In this document: one piece after another, positions 26,440 to 38,699 of the stretch
How positions within the stretch are numbered: the first letter of the stretch is position 1
Layout of the letters: the number at the start of each line of letters is the position of its first letter
Source of the DNA: Motacilla alba alba
Taxonomy: Eukaryota > Chordata > Aves > Passeriformes > Motacillidae
DNA length: 64,000 bases
Direction: 5' to 3'
Assembly: GCF_015832195.1 (NCBI RefSeq)
Contig: NC_052018.1
Coordinates: 50,653,666-50,717,665 of the forward strand
Translations under genes and position numbers: made by a program
Notes under the pieces: generated by a model
The model's input: the letters and a program-made list of their open reading frames with translations, nothing else
Database searches by the model: none
Told to the model about the DNA's origin: nothing

Positions 26440-29400
26440 TATTTTTGTATTACTGAGTTTTAGTTCACCTCCTTTCAAGACGAGTAAACGAGCTGTTGAT
26501 CTGATAAGAGACAAAACCCATTGATGCATCATAGAAGATGGGCATGAATCTTTTCAGATTGCTGGAAAATATTTGCTAGAAAATTAAATAGACCTTTTTG
26601 GAGAGCATGTTATTGCTATGAAATTCGAAACCCAGTTTGGGAGACTTTTTGCATAACAATACCAACTCATTCTTTGGACCATGGAAATGTAAAATGGGCA
26701 CCATTGTGATTACAAATATCGTGAAAGACACAGGTTAAACTTAATGGCCCCACTGAAGTAATTCAGTTTCACAGAGATCTTCAGCTGGAGTGAATTAATG
26801 TGATCGCTGAACTGAATTTTTCTGTGGAATGAATTTTTCATGGACCAGCTGAGCTGCTCTGTTATGATGGTGCTGCAGAGTGATAACATAAATTCAGAGC
26901 AAAGTATTGTACTGAACAACTAAATGCAAACGATAACAAACTGTTTTGTGTGTCTGCAAGTGTTTGCGTGCTGCCTGGAGTTTAATAAACCTTCTCAAAT
27001 TTTATGTTTCCTCATAGTACTTGATGTGGACTTAGGAGAGATGCTATCATGTGCTGGAACTCTCCTGGTGCTATGAATGACATAATTCACCCTGATATGA
27101 AAGTTCATGGTGAGAAATAGAAAGCTACTCTGCTTTTGATCAGTCTGTTATGCTGTTGTCTAAGGCATTACATAAAGCCTCTTGGGCAGAGCAATTAAAC
27201 CAGTCAAAGCACTTGAACATGACTGGTTTGCTGGAAGCACTGTGAGGTGGCCTCATGGGGTCACACACTGGATTTATGATGATCTAATTCAAACTCGTGC
27301 AGCTGCAGGACTTTTTGTAACTTGACTTGTTTTATGCTGCGTTATGTGTGGTGCCATTTCTCTCGGAGTAGCAGATTAGCTTGGAGGAGGATCTGGTATT
27401 GTCTTTCCAGTGTTTTAAGTACTTTTTTTATAGTTGGAAATTGCTGAGCTTACATTAGGATAAGAATCTCTAGAGTGAAAAAGTAATGAAAATGACAAGC
27501 AAAGTCGATAAATTTACCTACTACATCAGTGGTTTTGGTATCCAAGTGTTTATAAGCCTCTGGCCAGAGTGGTTATCCTAAAGTGAGGCTGACGTTCCCT
27601 AATTAACTGTTTCTATAGTGATGTCCTTCAGCTTCCCTGTAATGAACATCTGTTATGCAAGTACTGGCAGTGGCAAGCCAGCTGCATTGCTATGACATTG
27701 CACTTGCAGCAAGCGAGACTTGTGCAAGGGGCAGGAGGATGATACTGCAGATTTTCACCTAGAGTACACTGGGACTTATGACTAATGATGTTGTGTGTTA
27801 CTTCATCACTGACACCAGTCTTGATGAGGGAAAAACAGCTAAGGACTCTGATATTTACACACTTAGTGTTGTGTTCTATATTCAGAGAGAGCTGGTAAAA
27901 ATTAAATTCAAAATAAGTCAAAAGTATTAAAAAGCACAAAACTCACTATTTTTCAGTAGATGGTCACTCTGGACTTTTTTCTGAAGAGAAGGAGTCTGTG
28001 GAGTTGCAGAGGCAATCTGACACATGCAATTAGAAACTAAGAGAAACGCAAGCAGCCATCCATGCTTCCCCCCACCCTGGGTAGGCATGGAAAGGACTGA
28101 GAAAGATGAGTTCCTTGTTGCCAAATAAAATTGATTGCTGTTTGTAGACAAGGCTGCATTTTCAATCAGTACACAATGCTGCCATTGTCACTCTTTGTTT
28201 AATGTCTTTTAACCCATAGATAAACTGGTTAACTGCTTTCCAAATGAGTTCTGTTTGCAGAGGGTTTAGTGCTCTTAGGAAGCAGTCTGCAAAGATTTAA
28301 TGGGATCTGTCTAAAGAAGAGGCTGGTATCAGTTTCTGTGTTCACTGATCTATGTATTTTTTATGGGTTTAATTTGAAGTGCTTTACCTGTTTCTATTTT
28401 ATTTCTTGAATTATTTCTTGCAGATGTGTGCCTTATGAAGTTTTCATCTGGAGTGATTAATTGGAGACTAGGCTACAGGTAAGGTATGGGAGGCTGATTT
28501 GTTAATGACATCTGCTTTTCCAAACCCCTCCTTCCTGCTCTCATAGCATAGAGGATGTGCTGATAGGTTGTAGAGCCCAGCTGTCATGATTCCTAAGGCA
28601 ACATCAGAGCTGTTGACCAGAGATCAGCCAAACCTGCCACCTCAGGGAAGGCTTGGTAACTCTAAGATTACCAGTGTTTGGCCAGAAACTCAGTAATACT
28701 CCAACAATATGACCTGCTCCAGGCAGGAACTTGGTCTCAGCACTCAGTGCACTAAGAAAATTAAAATTCCCTGTTAATATAGTCTGTTTTCTTATTCTGT
28801 GCAGCATGAGGATGGCTGAGTCTCTTTTAGGTGAATGGATACACAAAAAAATTTAATGGTAAGTCTTTTCAAGAAATTGCTATGGGATTAAAATATCCAT
28901 TTCTGAGTTCAGCTCAGTTCAGAAATACTCATGCATGGCTGCTAACTTCAGTGGAATTTTCTGTGGCATGGATGTTTTTTCCAGCCTGCTTGTTTAAGAG
29001 GATGATAAGAATAGGTAAACACAAGTGTTTTGCTGAATAAGAGTAGTTCTTAAATGATTGTGTTGAGTGAGTGCTTCCAAAATAAGACTTATGTTTCCCA
29101 CGACCTTGTCCGTATTATTGAATTTTCACTTTCCTAGCAAGATAATGCTTTGAAGACTGAAGTAAACAAATCAAAGTCCTTGAACACGGATTTGTAGGAT
29201 GGTTTTGTTTTTGTTTTCTGTTTCATGGGGTTTGCAATTTTCTCCTCAGCGTCATGTAATGGAAAATGTTAGCAGATCTGCCCTCAGATGGTAATTTTAT
29301 TCTCCACAAATCAAGCAGTTTGAGTGAAGGCTGGAGAATGACAGTAGAAGCATCTCAAAGGGAGCACTGAGTAACTTCAATCTACTTTGTTCCCCATTAA

Positions 29401-29560
29401 TGGATTACCTGGTGCAGAGTGAGCTTGAGTCAGTTCTCTGAAACTATTGTAGAAGTGGCAGAGGTTTTGAGATAATAAAGCCTAAAAGCTACATACCATC
29501 AGCTCAGGAATAGCTTGGAGAAGCAGGCTATCTTGATACCCAAAAAGTGTGGAATCCAGA
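26440..29560. other. Repeat-free unique interval, possible conserved non-coding DNA
   Basis: About 3 kb carries no recognisable transposon or simple repeat. It is dense in words typical of developmental enhancers: a ctgataagag GATA-type site near 26499, ttaat/attaa homeobox-type cores and an agctgagctgctctg stretch near 26847. No coding frame of note is present. Calling it conserved is inference from character only, as no alignment was available. A well-delimited exon-like segment lies inside at 28424-28478. Confidence 0.3.
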
Positions 29561-32500
29561 ACTTTATTGGCATTGTTACCCTCACACTGGACACCCTTCA
29601 CTTTCACATGCATACATACCTACAGATCAATTCACTATAGCCATAAAAGAAAGAATATTATAGGGGAAATGTGATGGAACGAGACTTTCTTGCACTCTGA
29701 AGGAGATTAGAATGAAATGTAATGATAGCACAAATTCATCTTCTTTAAACTAAGCTCTGATGAAAATGGATGTATTGAAAAACCTGAGCTGCTGCTCATG
29801 GCAGTGATCCACAGCCAGGCAAGCCTAAGTCAGCATGAACACAGAAAGATGAGTTGAGCTGCCTATAGTTCCCAAAAATTGTTAATTACCTGTGAACGTA
29901 TACAATCCTTCTTTTTTAAAGGCTAGTGGAACAAAGTCTCCCTAGTGCCCTGCTATCTTTAGTGGAGAAGGAGCTCAGATACATGGGACAAAAGCATTTT
30001 TGTAATGAATCATAGTATGGACCTCTAATAGAACAATGAAATATCTGGGTCTTTTGGGCTGCTGGTTATAATTTAATGGTAAATGATAAAACTGTTAGGT
30101 GTTCCAGCAGCACCTGAAAATGCTTAGAGATGTGAGTTAATATTATCTTAACAAACACGCTTGTGAGAGTCACTGATTAGTATCTGTGCCATTCCCAAAC
30201 AGAAAGAGCACACCTGGCTTAAACAGATACAACTCTCCTCGAAGCTAGTGGGAGCTGCTGTGATAGCCCGAGCTGAATATGGCCTGATGTGACAAATCTC
30301 TGAAAACTGAACAGAAAAGCCCTATTACCAGTCTCATTATTTAACCACAAGAGCACTCACTTTACCAGGAAAATGTACCCCCTTTCGTATAATTTGCCAA
30401 ATGTGTCTTATTCCAAAGAAAATGTTTTTTTGGAGAGAGGAAAAAAAAAAAAAAAAAGGTGTGGAGAAATCCAATCAGTATTACTTAATCTTCCTCCCTT
30501 CATCTGGATGTTCTCAACTCATTGATATTGCACAGGCTGCAACAGAACAAACAAATCAATCATGTCATGGCACTGTTACTGGCTCAGCCTCTCTCCAGCC
30601 AATGATAAGTTACCTTTTTTTTCCCCCTTTTTAACAAATGTAATTCTTCCTAGTGGGAGAAGCGCCATCAGTCTTACCAATGTCAGTGTGGGTGGAAACA
30701 TTTGACAGTGCCATCCTTCCCTCTCCAAATACCCCCATACACCTATAGAAAAGCTCAATACTAAGAAGTGTTTTCCCCTCTGTGCTGGGATCCTTTCTTA
30801 AGGGCAATCAATCAATAAATAATAGTACTGGAATTGCATAATATAATGAAGCAGGAGAAAAGAAGCAAAGAGGGCAAACTGAGGCTTTATTTTCAAGCCA
30901 GGAAATCAAAGTCTCTGCCAAGCTATGTTCTGCAGCAGGACCCTAGCTTTTGTCTACAATTCTAAGTGGCTGCTGCATAATACTGCTCTTGATGCTAACC
31001 CAGTGAAAAATTATTTCTTTTTCTTCTTTTGTGGGATTTCCTGTATTGTTCTGGTGAGCTCTGCCTGTCCAAGATCTGTACACTCCCCTCTGCTTCCCAA
31101 CGAGAGAGTGAGTCTCTCTTGTGTGGTCTGAAAGATAAGGCACGTGTTTGTGGATCTCTCCTTCCGCAGATCCAACCAGAATATTCCTGCACTCACTTGT
31201 TCCATAGCTCCACAGTTGCATGTGCTGCCACATGGCTGCTGGAGGTAAGCTTCATCTCGCGGCCCTGCAGGAAGAAGTTACAAAATACAAAGTGGGAGTT
31301 AGGCTGTCTGAGGCAGCACTTGGCCATTATGTGCGATGAGCTAAGGTCTGGTCACAGAGCAGTTCAGCTAATGTCTCCTCCAGCTCATCCAGTTCCAGTC
31401 TGGCCTGATTATTCCTTGGAGCTTTCCACTGTACTTTGCTACAATGGGAGCAAATCACAGCATGTTCCAAACTTTTGCCCTGTGGTTTTGGTTCTGTTCT
31501 GCAGAATGTGTCCAGCCTAGAAATGGTTCTCTTTCTCAAGCAATGTTACAAGTTATATTTGGATTCTGAACTTCCATGTGTTTCAGCAATCCTGCTCTAT
31601 AACTGGGTCCCACAGATCCCAAATTGATGTGGTTGGTTCTCAGATTTTCTTTTCTTGGACTGTTTTTCATTCAGTACTTCTTGTAACAGCCTTCACTTGG
31701 TGATTGTTTTCTGAGTGCCTTGGGAGTCACAGAAACTAAGGATCAGCATCCATCAGCTTTAATTAATGCATAATGCCCCCCCAGACACCTTTGAAAGGAA
31801 AAGAGTAGAAGTGAACAAATTTGAAGTGTAGTTTTTCAGTATTGGCCAACTAACACATCACAAAACAATGGAAAGACCTTGGACACAAATGATGTATTCT
31901 GCCTAAGATTCTGCTCTCACACATATCTTGCTACATCTTATCATTGCCCACAGAAAAGGCATTCTTCATAACAAGCAAAAAGAGGGTTATAATCTGTGGT
32001 TGACCTTTAATGGAGATAATGATACATTTTCTTTCAAAATCTGTGTGAGGCAGAGTTATTCATAGCTTCATGAAAATGTCCTGTTTAAAAACAGTACATT
32101 GTTTTAAGTTTAAAAAAAAATCACATTTGATTATAGTTTACAAATGTCACAGTCCTACCCCGCACACAACAGGGGAGCTATGTTGATGTGGAGATTTGAC
32201 CAGAACCCCTTTAGAACAAGAAACTGAAGAAGCTGGGATCAGTTTTACATGTAGAATAAATACATTAAAATAAAGCCAGAAGAAAGTTCATGTTTTTAAG
32301 TTTAGAACTGGACCCATCAGATAAACATATGAGTGGAGAAAATGCGTCATTAGACTTTGTATGCTCTGTAGTATTTCGACCGAAAAGCTCTCCCAGGATC
32401 ATCTGACACAAGTTTGGTGCATTCAAAATTCCAGTGGAGCTTCATATAATTTGTTTTTTGAGGTGTTTTTCTCATCATATGAGTCACATTGTCTACCTTT

Positions 32501-34835
32501 CATCTCGGAAGAATATTTTACATAACAGCCCTGATCTGTACAATGATTCTGAAGGGCACAGCTGTGGTCAAACTCTCCCTGTAGAACCAGTCAATAGTAA
32601 AATCAAGGTAGAGTTTACCTCAAGATCCCAACATCAAACTCTTCATTAATTACTCCTGTTCAACCCAGAAACTTTTTATTGCATTCAAGCATTCCTGTTA
32701 GTAATTAAAATACAAGTAAATCTCCTGGGATACTGATTTTATGGGCAAAAATTGGTTGTAATATTTCTTTTCCTCAGTTGTTTAGACTTGGTAATTTTCC
32801 TGATGTTCTGCAATACCTCCTTCAGTTAGTGGCCTTTTTTTTCAGATGGCATGACAGGCACAAAAAAGTGCAAAAGGGCAGTTAGTGTTTGCAGTGTAGT
32901 AGAGCTTTATGCATCTGGCAGCCAACAGGAGATTTCAATGTTTAAACATATTTCTTAAATGCTGTGTTCGCTTAAATATTGAAAGGGATGCCTGGAGAAT
33001 GCAGGTTACCCATATGTAAATTTTCATCACAAACACCGATTAAAATGAATTTCATAGGGAAAGGTCTATTTATGAAAGAGTTTAGGAGCTTCTGCATTAT
33101 TAATGCTTGTTGTTAAGTTTGTGGTATGCTCCAAACATTTCATTCTTGCAAATGCATTAAATATTCAGGGGATGAAGGAAAGGGGATGGTGGAAAGAGGA
33201 GTAGAGAACTGAAATTTTGTGTGCCTGGACTGTTCAGGAGGGGGATTTCAAATTCTAGGATAAACAGTAGCCAGAAGTGACTGCAAAAATAATGAGCATT
33301 AGGATATCTGCTAAGAAAAATTTTAGGAGTCATTAAAATGTCAGCACTATCACCCAGTCTATGTAAATAGGGCAGACTGTTCATGCCTCTGGGTTGCTGG
33401 ATCTGATATTTTACTGTGGCATGATTTACAGCTGTTCTAAAGAAGTGTAAACTAGGTATGAGATCTTACCACATCATTTCCTGGGAAATATGGCCTCTTG
33501 CTTGAAAACTAAGGCAGAATTTATTTAGGTTTGTAGAAGCACTCACTTAAGTACTTTATGCGCAGGGATAGATTTCTGAATCATTGTGCTGGGCAAAGAC
33601 TAATTAGGCTTCTAATATACTGTGTGCAGTAGAAGTAATGAAGCCTTTCTGACACACAAACCAAAGCTAGAAACTAATTTATTTCAACACATGCACCTCT
33701 GTTTCTCTGGGATACAGACAGCCAAAAAAGTTCATCATCTTGTATTTATTCTAGTTTCATTTAGATATCAGGTTAAAAATAGAAAGATATCAAACCCTGT
33801 TGAAATATCCTATGTAAGTTTCCACAGACACACCACCTTGATGTTCCTGGAATCCATTTCCAATTCCTTTTCAAGACATAGCTGAGAAATCTTCTGTTAA
33901 ATTAAAAGGCATGGGTTTTTTTCCCTCTTTTTGTCAGGATGCAGTTCACAGACAAATATAGCATTTTTTTTGTCCAGGCTTCAGTATAAACTCAGGAAAA
34001 AGGGCAACCGAGAACGGATGGGAAATGATCCACCAAAATAATCATTATGTGGTGCCTTTTCAAGCAACAGAAAATGAAGGGTTCAGTTTTCCCAAGCAAA
34101 GAAGAAAAACAAATACATTTTCTCTGTTTCTCAGCTGCTGCAAATAGATTCAGCTTCACTGACCTCACCAGCACGTGCAGGGCCTGAATTTTACTTTATT
34201 ATTCACATTATAGTATCACCATGAAGATATAACATGGTCCAAAGGTAGAAGAGGGATAGTAAGGGGGGAACCCTTTCTCAAAGACAGGTCACAAAGGCAA
34301 AGATTGGGCAGAGGGGCAAAGAGGAGAGTGAGCAGATGTTTTCTGCTGACACCGTACCACAGTGCAAGGCTCTGCATCCCAGAGCTCAAGTGCCAGCGCT
34401 GCGGGTGAGAACTGTGGAAGCACCATCCAGAGCAAGCATGAAAATATGGAGTTGTGATCCTTCCAGCAGCAAAATCCTGGATGAACTTTCCCCCTTTAAA
34501 CATCACTTTTAATTTCACCCTCTCTTGGGCCCCCGGGGCTGTACTTCGGCAAAGCAGAGCACAGTCTTTCTCCATACATGTCCAGAGCTGTCCCAGTCTT
34601 GACAGGAGCAAGCAGCTCCAAGTTAGTGCCTCCTGAATTTTTTGATGTGCTGCAGCTCATTTTCGGTGGGGGAGGTGGGTGGAAAGTTTTATTCCTATCT
34701 CATAGGCTGATATGCAGGCTGCTCTTTTGAGGGTCATGGATTTGAACCCCTCAGGCTAAGAAGGGAAATTAGTTACTATCTTTTACCTTTAGGATTGTAT
34801 ATTTGGGCAAAAAAACAAAAAACACAACAGAACAG
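29561..34835. other. Unique non-coding DNA
   Basis: No gene is recognised. A run of 17 A is at 30441-30457. An open stretch of 163 codons on the + strand at 31029-31520 has no recognisable domain, though part of it (31170-31244) is bounded by plausible splice signals. The rest is AT-rich and without repeats I can name. Confidence 0.6.
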
Positions 34836-34861
34836 CCCCCCCCCCCCCCCAAAAAAAAAAA
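34836..34861 (+). repeat. C15 followed by A11 homopolymer pair
   Basis: Fifteen C (34836-34850) are followed directly by eleven A (34851-34861), within a wider A/C-rich tract at about 34808-34892 containing further A7-A8 and C4 runs. This is a low-complexity tract likely to vary in length. It is flanked upstream by a G-rich patch at 34660-34685. Confidence 0.9.
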
Positions 34862-36044
34862 TATCAACCCACACAAAAAAAACCCCAACAAGTAAGAAAT
34901 CAATGTGATGAGCAGTTTTTTCTTAAAGATAGTTGCAAGGAGAGCTGTTTGGTTTTTTGAAGGAGTTTCACCTCCTGGCTTTCTTCAGGCTGGGAGAGCT
35001 ACAAAAAAAAAATGACAGAGATGGCCTCCTGCACCTCTCTTATCCTGCCCTTAGGGCTCCTAAAAAGTAAGATTCAGCAGCTGCCTGCTGAGCCTACTGA
35101 TCTCAGGCCGGTCCAAGCTTAGCATGTCAGTAGTTTTGGGTTTCATTAGGAAGTACCTGACTCTCCTCTGAAGATATATGGTGGTAAAGATTTCCCTCCA
35201 GGACCTAGGCTGGCAGCCTGTGCTTTCCTGGAGCTAACCTTTATGTGTGCCCTGGGAAAGAAGCTGGGATTAAAGACAACACTTAAATAGACCTTCTTTT
35301 TAAAATATTTGTGAATCCTTGCAGGATAAAACAGGGGCAATTCACAGATTCAGTCTTCTCCTGCAAATGTATCTTTTCTGAAAGTAGGAACAAAAAGCTT
35401 CATCTTTTATGTGCAGCATGCATACAAGGTCTGAGTCTGCTGTACTGAAAAAAGTCAAAAATCCATCATACCAGGACAGGTTGTTGTGTAAAATTTACAT
35501 TGTACTTTAAAGCTGCTGTATATTTTTACCTGAGTCTGAAGATCCTTCTGCCTTCATTAATAGTTATCACAGATTAAGTAATATGTAAAAGAAGGCCACA
35601 TTTTTGCCACTTTATCTGTTACCAAGAGTACTTTTATAAAACTGGTAGTCTGTATTCTAAACTGATTTAAGCCATCTCACCTAAATAGATTTGTTGGTTT
35701 TTGCTTGCTTAAGTTCCTGCACCAAAATATGTGCTGCCATTTCGGGTAACACATGTTCTACAGTGTTCTGAAGGGAAAAAGTCTCTGTTGAAAGGACCAG
35801 ATAAAGTAATTTATGATGGAAATTACACAAAAATTGAATTATTTTGAAAAGCAAAATGGTTATTCCTTAGCTGAAGTTGTTTTTTGTTTTTTTGGGTTTT
35901 TTTCAGATGTCATTGCTGGTATGTTCTTTCTCATACAAATACAGTGTTTCCCAAAATTAAAGGCACACAATATCTCATCCTTGTATGATTTAACATTCAT
36001 GCAGCCTTTCTATTTAGTTCTACACAAAGCTTCCAGATGCTGCT
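34862..36044. other. Unique non-coding DNA
   Basis: No gene or transposon is recognised. A T-rich patch at 35877-35905 resembles a polypyrimidine tract ending in cag, but no exon-length partner donor is evident. Confidence 0.6.
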
Positions 36045-36092
36045 CTTGATGATCTGAGAGGTCTTTTCCAACCTTAATCACCAAATTCCACT
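36045..36092 (+). mobile_element. CR1 3' UTR scrap (+)
   Basis: The stretch around 36045-36092 contains ttgatgatctgagaggtctt followed by ttccaacctt. This is the conserved 3' UTR block found just before the octamer tail of avian CR1, while the octamers themselves have decayed. It is a very short, 5'-truncated insertion in sense orientation, lying tail-to-tail with the minus copy at 36311. Confidence 0.75.
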
Positions 36093-36310
36093 TCTCAAGC
36101 TGTGAGATTGTAAAGGATGTTACAGAAATCAGTTGGTCTGTAATCTTACATGAAGAAAGTGGGCAGTGATTTTAATCTGTCCTACCATAGCTAGATTGTG
36201 AGTCAATTTTACAAGAGCTACTTAATGTCAAACAAATAGAATAACAACAAACCTACTTTAAAGCCTTATGAAACACAGTTTTCCCATCAGTGCAGGTAGC
36301 TGATTTTCTT

Positions 36311-36928
36311 CATAGAATAAAAGAAACATGGAATCACATAATGGCTTGTACTGGAAAGGACCTTTAAAGATCTTCTAGTTCTAACCAGCCATGGGCAGGG
36401 ACAGCTTTCACCAGACCAGGTTGCTCAAAATCCTGTCCAACCTGATCTTGAGCACTTTCAGAGATGGGGCATCCACAGTTTCTCTGGGCTGCCTGTTTCA
36501 ATGTCACACCACCCTTATAGTATGGATTTTCTTCATTCTGTTCATTATAAACTTCCCTTCTTCCTGCTTAAGGGAAGCTCTTGTCCTCTAAATATAACCT
36601 TGGTAAAAACCTCTCTCCAAGCTTCTTATAAACCCTCCTAAAGTATTGAAAGGCTGCAATAAAATTTCCCCAGAGCCTTCTCTTCTCCAGACTGAACATC
36701 CCCAACCCTCTCAATCTGTCTCCATAGGAGAAGTGTTCCAGCCCTCTGATCATCTTCATGTCCCTCCTCTGGACTTCCTCCAGTAGGTCCACATCCTTTT
36801 TATGTTGGAAGCCCCAGAACTGGATGGAGTACTCCAGGTGGGATCACAAAAGAGCAGAGTAGAGAGGGAAAATCACCTCCCTCAACCTGCTGGCCACACT
36901 GCTTTCTAAGCAGCCCAGAATATGATGC
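36311..36928 (-). mobile_element. CR1 LINE 3' end, minus orientation
   Basis: The + strand shows the complement of a CR1 3' end. It begins with catagaat and gaatcacataatggcttg at 36311-36348, and continues through the 3' UTR and the ORF2 C-terminal coding region. It ends near a gcagcccagaatatgatg block at 36911. On the minus strand an open stretch (36792-36568) translates through VQRRDMKMIRGLEHFSYGDR to FSLEKRR, the family's ORF2 C-terminal signature. The copy is 5'-truncated, moderately diverged and inactive. It is a different subfamily from the copies at 9594 and 43731, judging by its 3' UTR wording (ccagccatgggcagggaca). Confidence 0.92.
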
Positions 36929-38030
36929 CAAAAATGTTTTCTAGGCAGTAGAAACAGTTGAAAACAATGGGCTCTTCAGCACTTTCCTTGTGAGGAGATT
37001 TCTCTTTCAACTAAAAAAGTCATTTGCTGCTTTTATTATTATCTCTAGGTATCATCAAGGCCCTCTAACTTGAAGTGTGCAGATGTTTGGTGCATAAAAA
37101 TAACAAAAGCACAGCTGAGTAGCGTATAAAGGAGCACAGTCCCAAAATCTTCATGCTTCATTCCAGCCACAGGCCTGGGCTTTTTCAGGCCATCCTCTCC
37201 CTCTTAATGGGTCCTGCCAGGACAGTGCTCTGCAGGGCTGGACATCTGAAAACAGGCTGGTCATGGTCCTCAGCTCTGAGAGGTTACTCAACTACACAGG
37301 GCACTAGGAGTAAAGCAAGAGGAGCTGCAGACTGCTGGAGCTGATAGAAGCCCTGCCAAAGCTGAAATGCTGTAGAAGTGCAAAGGATCACTGGAGGAGG
37401 ACTAAACAGAAATTCACTGTACATGCCAGCAGCACCTGCCATTTCAGGAGAACATATTCAGAACATAGTCTTATTTCAACAATAGTTGATTGTGCAGCAT
37501 GAAGCATATAGAAAAATTTCAGTTCAGTCACATAGAGGAGGCTAGCATAAAACTTTGGTAATGAAATGTGAAACATCTGTATCTGTAGACCAGCACTAAG
37601 ATCCCTCAGCTACTTTTAAACAGGCTTTGATATTGGCAGCAACCTGGCCATAGCAGCCCCAAGCTCAGCACAGGCTGATTTATCCTTGTCAGGGGAAGTA
37701 TTTGGAAGTGGTTATAGTGTAGTCAACTTCTGTAACAGAAAAAAAGTCATGAATTCTACAAACCACAGGAAAAACAAAACATGTATGAGTATCATACTCA
37801 GAGAATACTGAAGTTGGAGAGACAGCATTGCAGCTTCTTAATAATGAAAAGGGTTAAAATTAGGTGAACATATCCCTTATAAATGACCAAATCAAAATGA
37901 ATTCTACAAACTGTGTTACATAGTTATTTATGGGGTGTGTATGGATCTCTAGCATTAGTAATATACCCAGAACAGCTCCTGAGGTAGCTGTGAATGATTG
38001 CCTCCAGCCAGGTCCAGCCCATGTCCTCAC
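36929..38030. other. Unique non-coding DNA
   Basis: No gene or repeat family is recognised. Confidence 0.6.
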
Positions 38031-38049
38031 CTGGTAAACTGCACAGGAC

Positions 38050-38116
38050 GCACTTCTAAACCTGTTCGTGCAGTGCCTGCCCTCTCAAGTACCAACCCCA
38101 GCTCTGTCACTAGCCC
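38050..38116 (+). mobile_element. MIR-like SINE remnant (+)
   Basis: The block taccaaccccagctctgtca followed by ctagc matches the MIR core order ggttcgaatcctggctctgccacttactagc with several substitutions. The same core appears in reverse at 41340-41405. Fossil MIR copies are known from bird genomes. Only the central part is recognisable, and the limits are approximate. On the minus strand it overlaps an exon-like segment (38031-38115). Confidence 0.4.
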
Positions 38117-38257
38117 TGCAAAAATTAATTCTCAGTGGGGACAGTATGAAAGACTTCTTTCCTACCTGTTTCTGTCTGTCAGTTAACTTGCTTTAATGAA
38201 ATATTCAATTGCTTTGGCACATCCCAAATGTGCTTCTGAAGAGGATGTTGGCAATGC

Positions 38258-38274
38258 TATATATATATATATAT
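38258..38274. repeat. (TA)n microsatellite
   Basis: Seventeen bases of alternating T and A. The array is short and perfect. Confidence 0.9.
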
Positions 38275-38699
38275 TGTGTCACACATTTCTCTAGAAATCA
38301 GCTGGAAGAAAACTTGCAAGTGCTCACCCCATCTCTCTTGTCAAACCTGTATCCCCAGGTGGGGTTTGACAGTAGAAAAAAGAGGCAAAATGCACTGTGG
38401 ATTGAAATGGATAGGCAGACATTGATGTAGCAAGTTTTACTTTCACTGGAAATATGCCTAAGGAAGTCAAAGAAGCACACTGAAGATCAAGAATTAATCT
38501 TTGAACAATGTGCTTGGGGAGCCAAACGACTCACAAGTTACGAAGTGAAGTGGTGGTTTGGCTTTTTGGGCCAAGGAATACAAGCTATCCCGTGAAAATA
38601 GACACAAACTGAAAGTCACTTGAGTGTCACATATGTTTTCACTGCTAGAAACTGGAGAGTCGCTGGAGACTTCCATCCGTCAAGGCCAAACAAAAAGCT
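38275..38699. other. Unique non-coding DNA
   Basis: No gene or repeat is recognised. Open stretches on either strand are about 60-70 codons with no recognisable domain. Confidence 0.55.

Noticed and set aside
31436..31627. Short open stretches on both strands around 31 kb as separate genes
   Set aside because: They overlap in many frames within one GC-richer patch, and none has a domain, conserved start context or supporting splice structure beyond the segment listed among the findings.
34700..34760. tRNA-like B-box word (ggatttgaacccc)
   Set aside because: The flanking bases do not form a T-arm stem of five pairs, and no A box or acceptor stem can be laid out at the right spacing.
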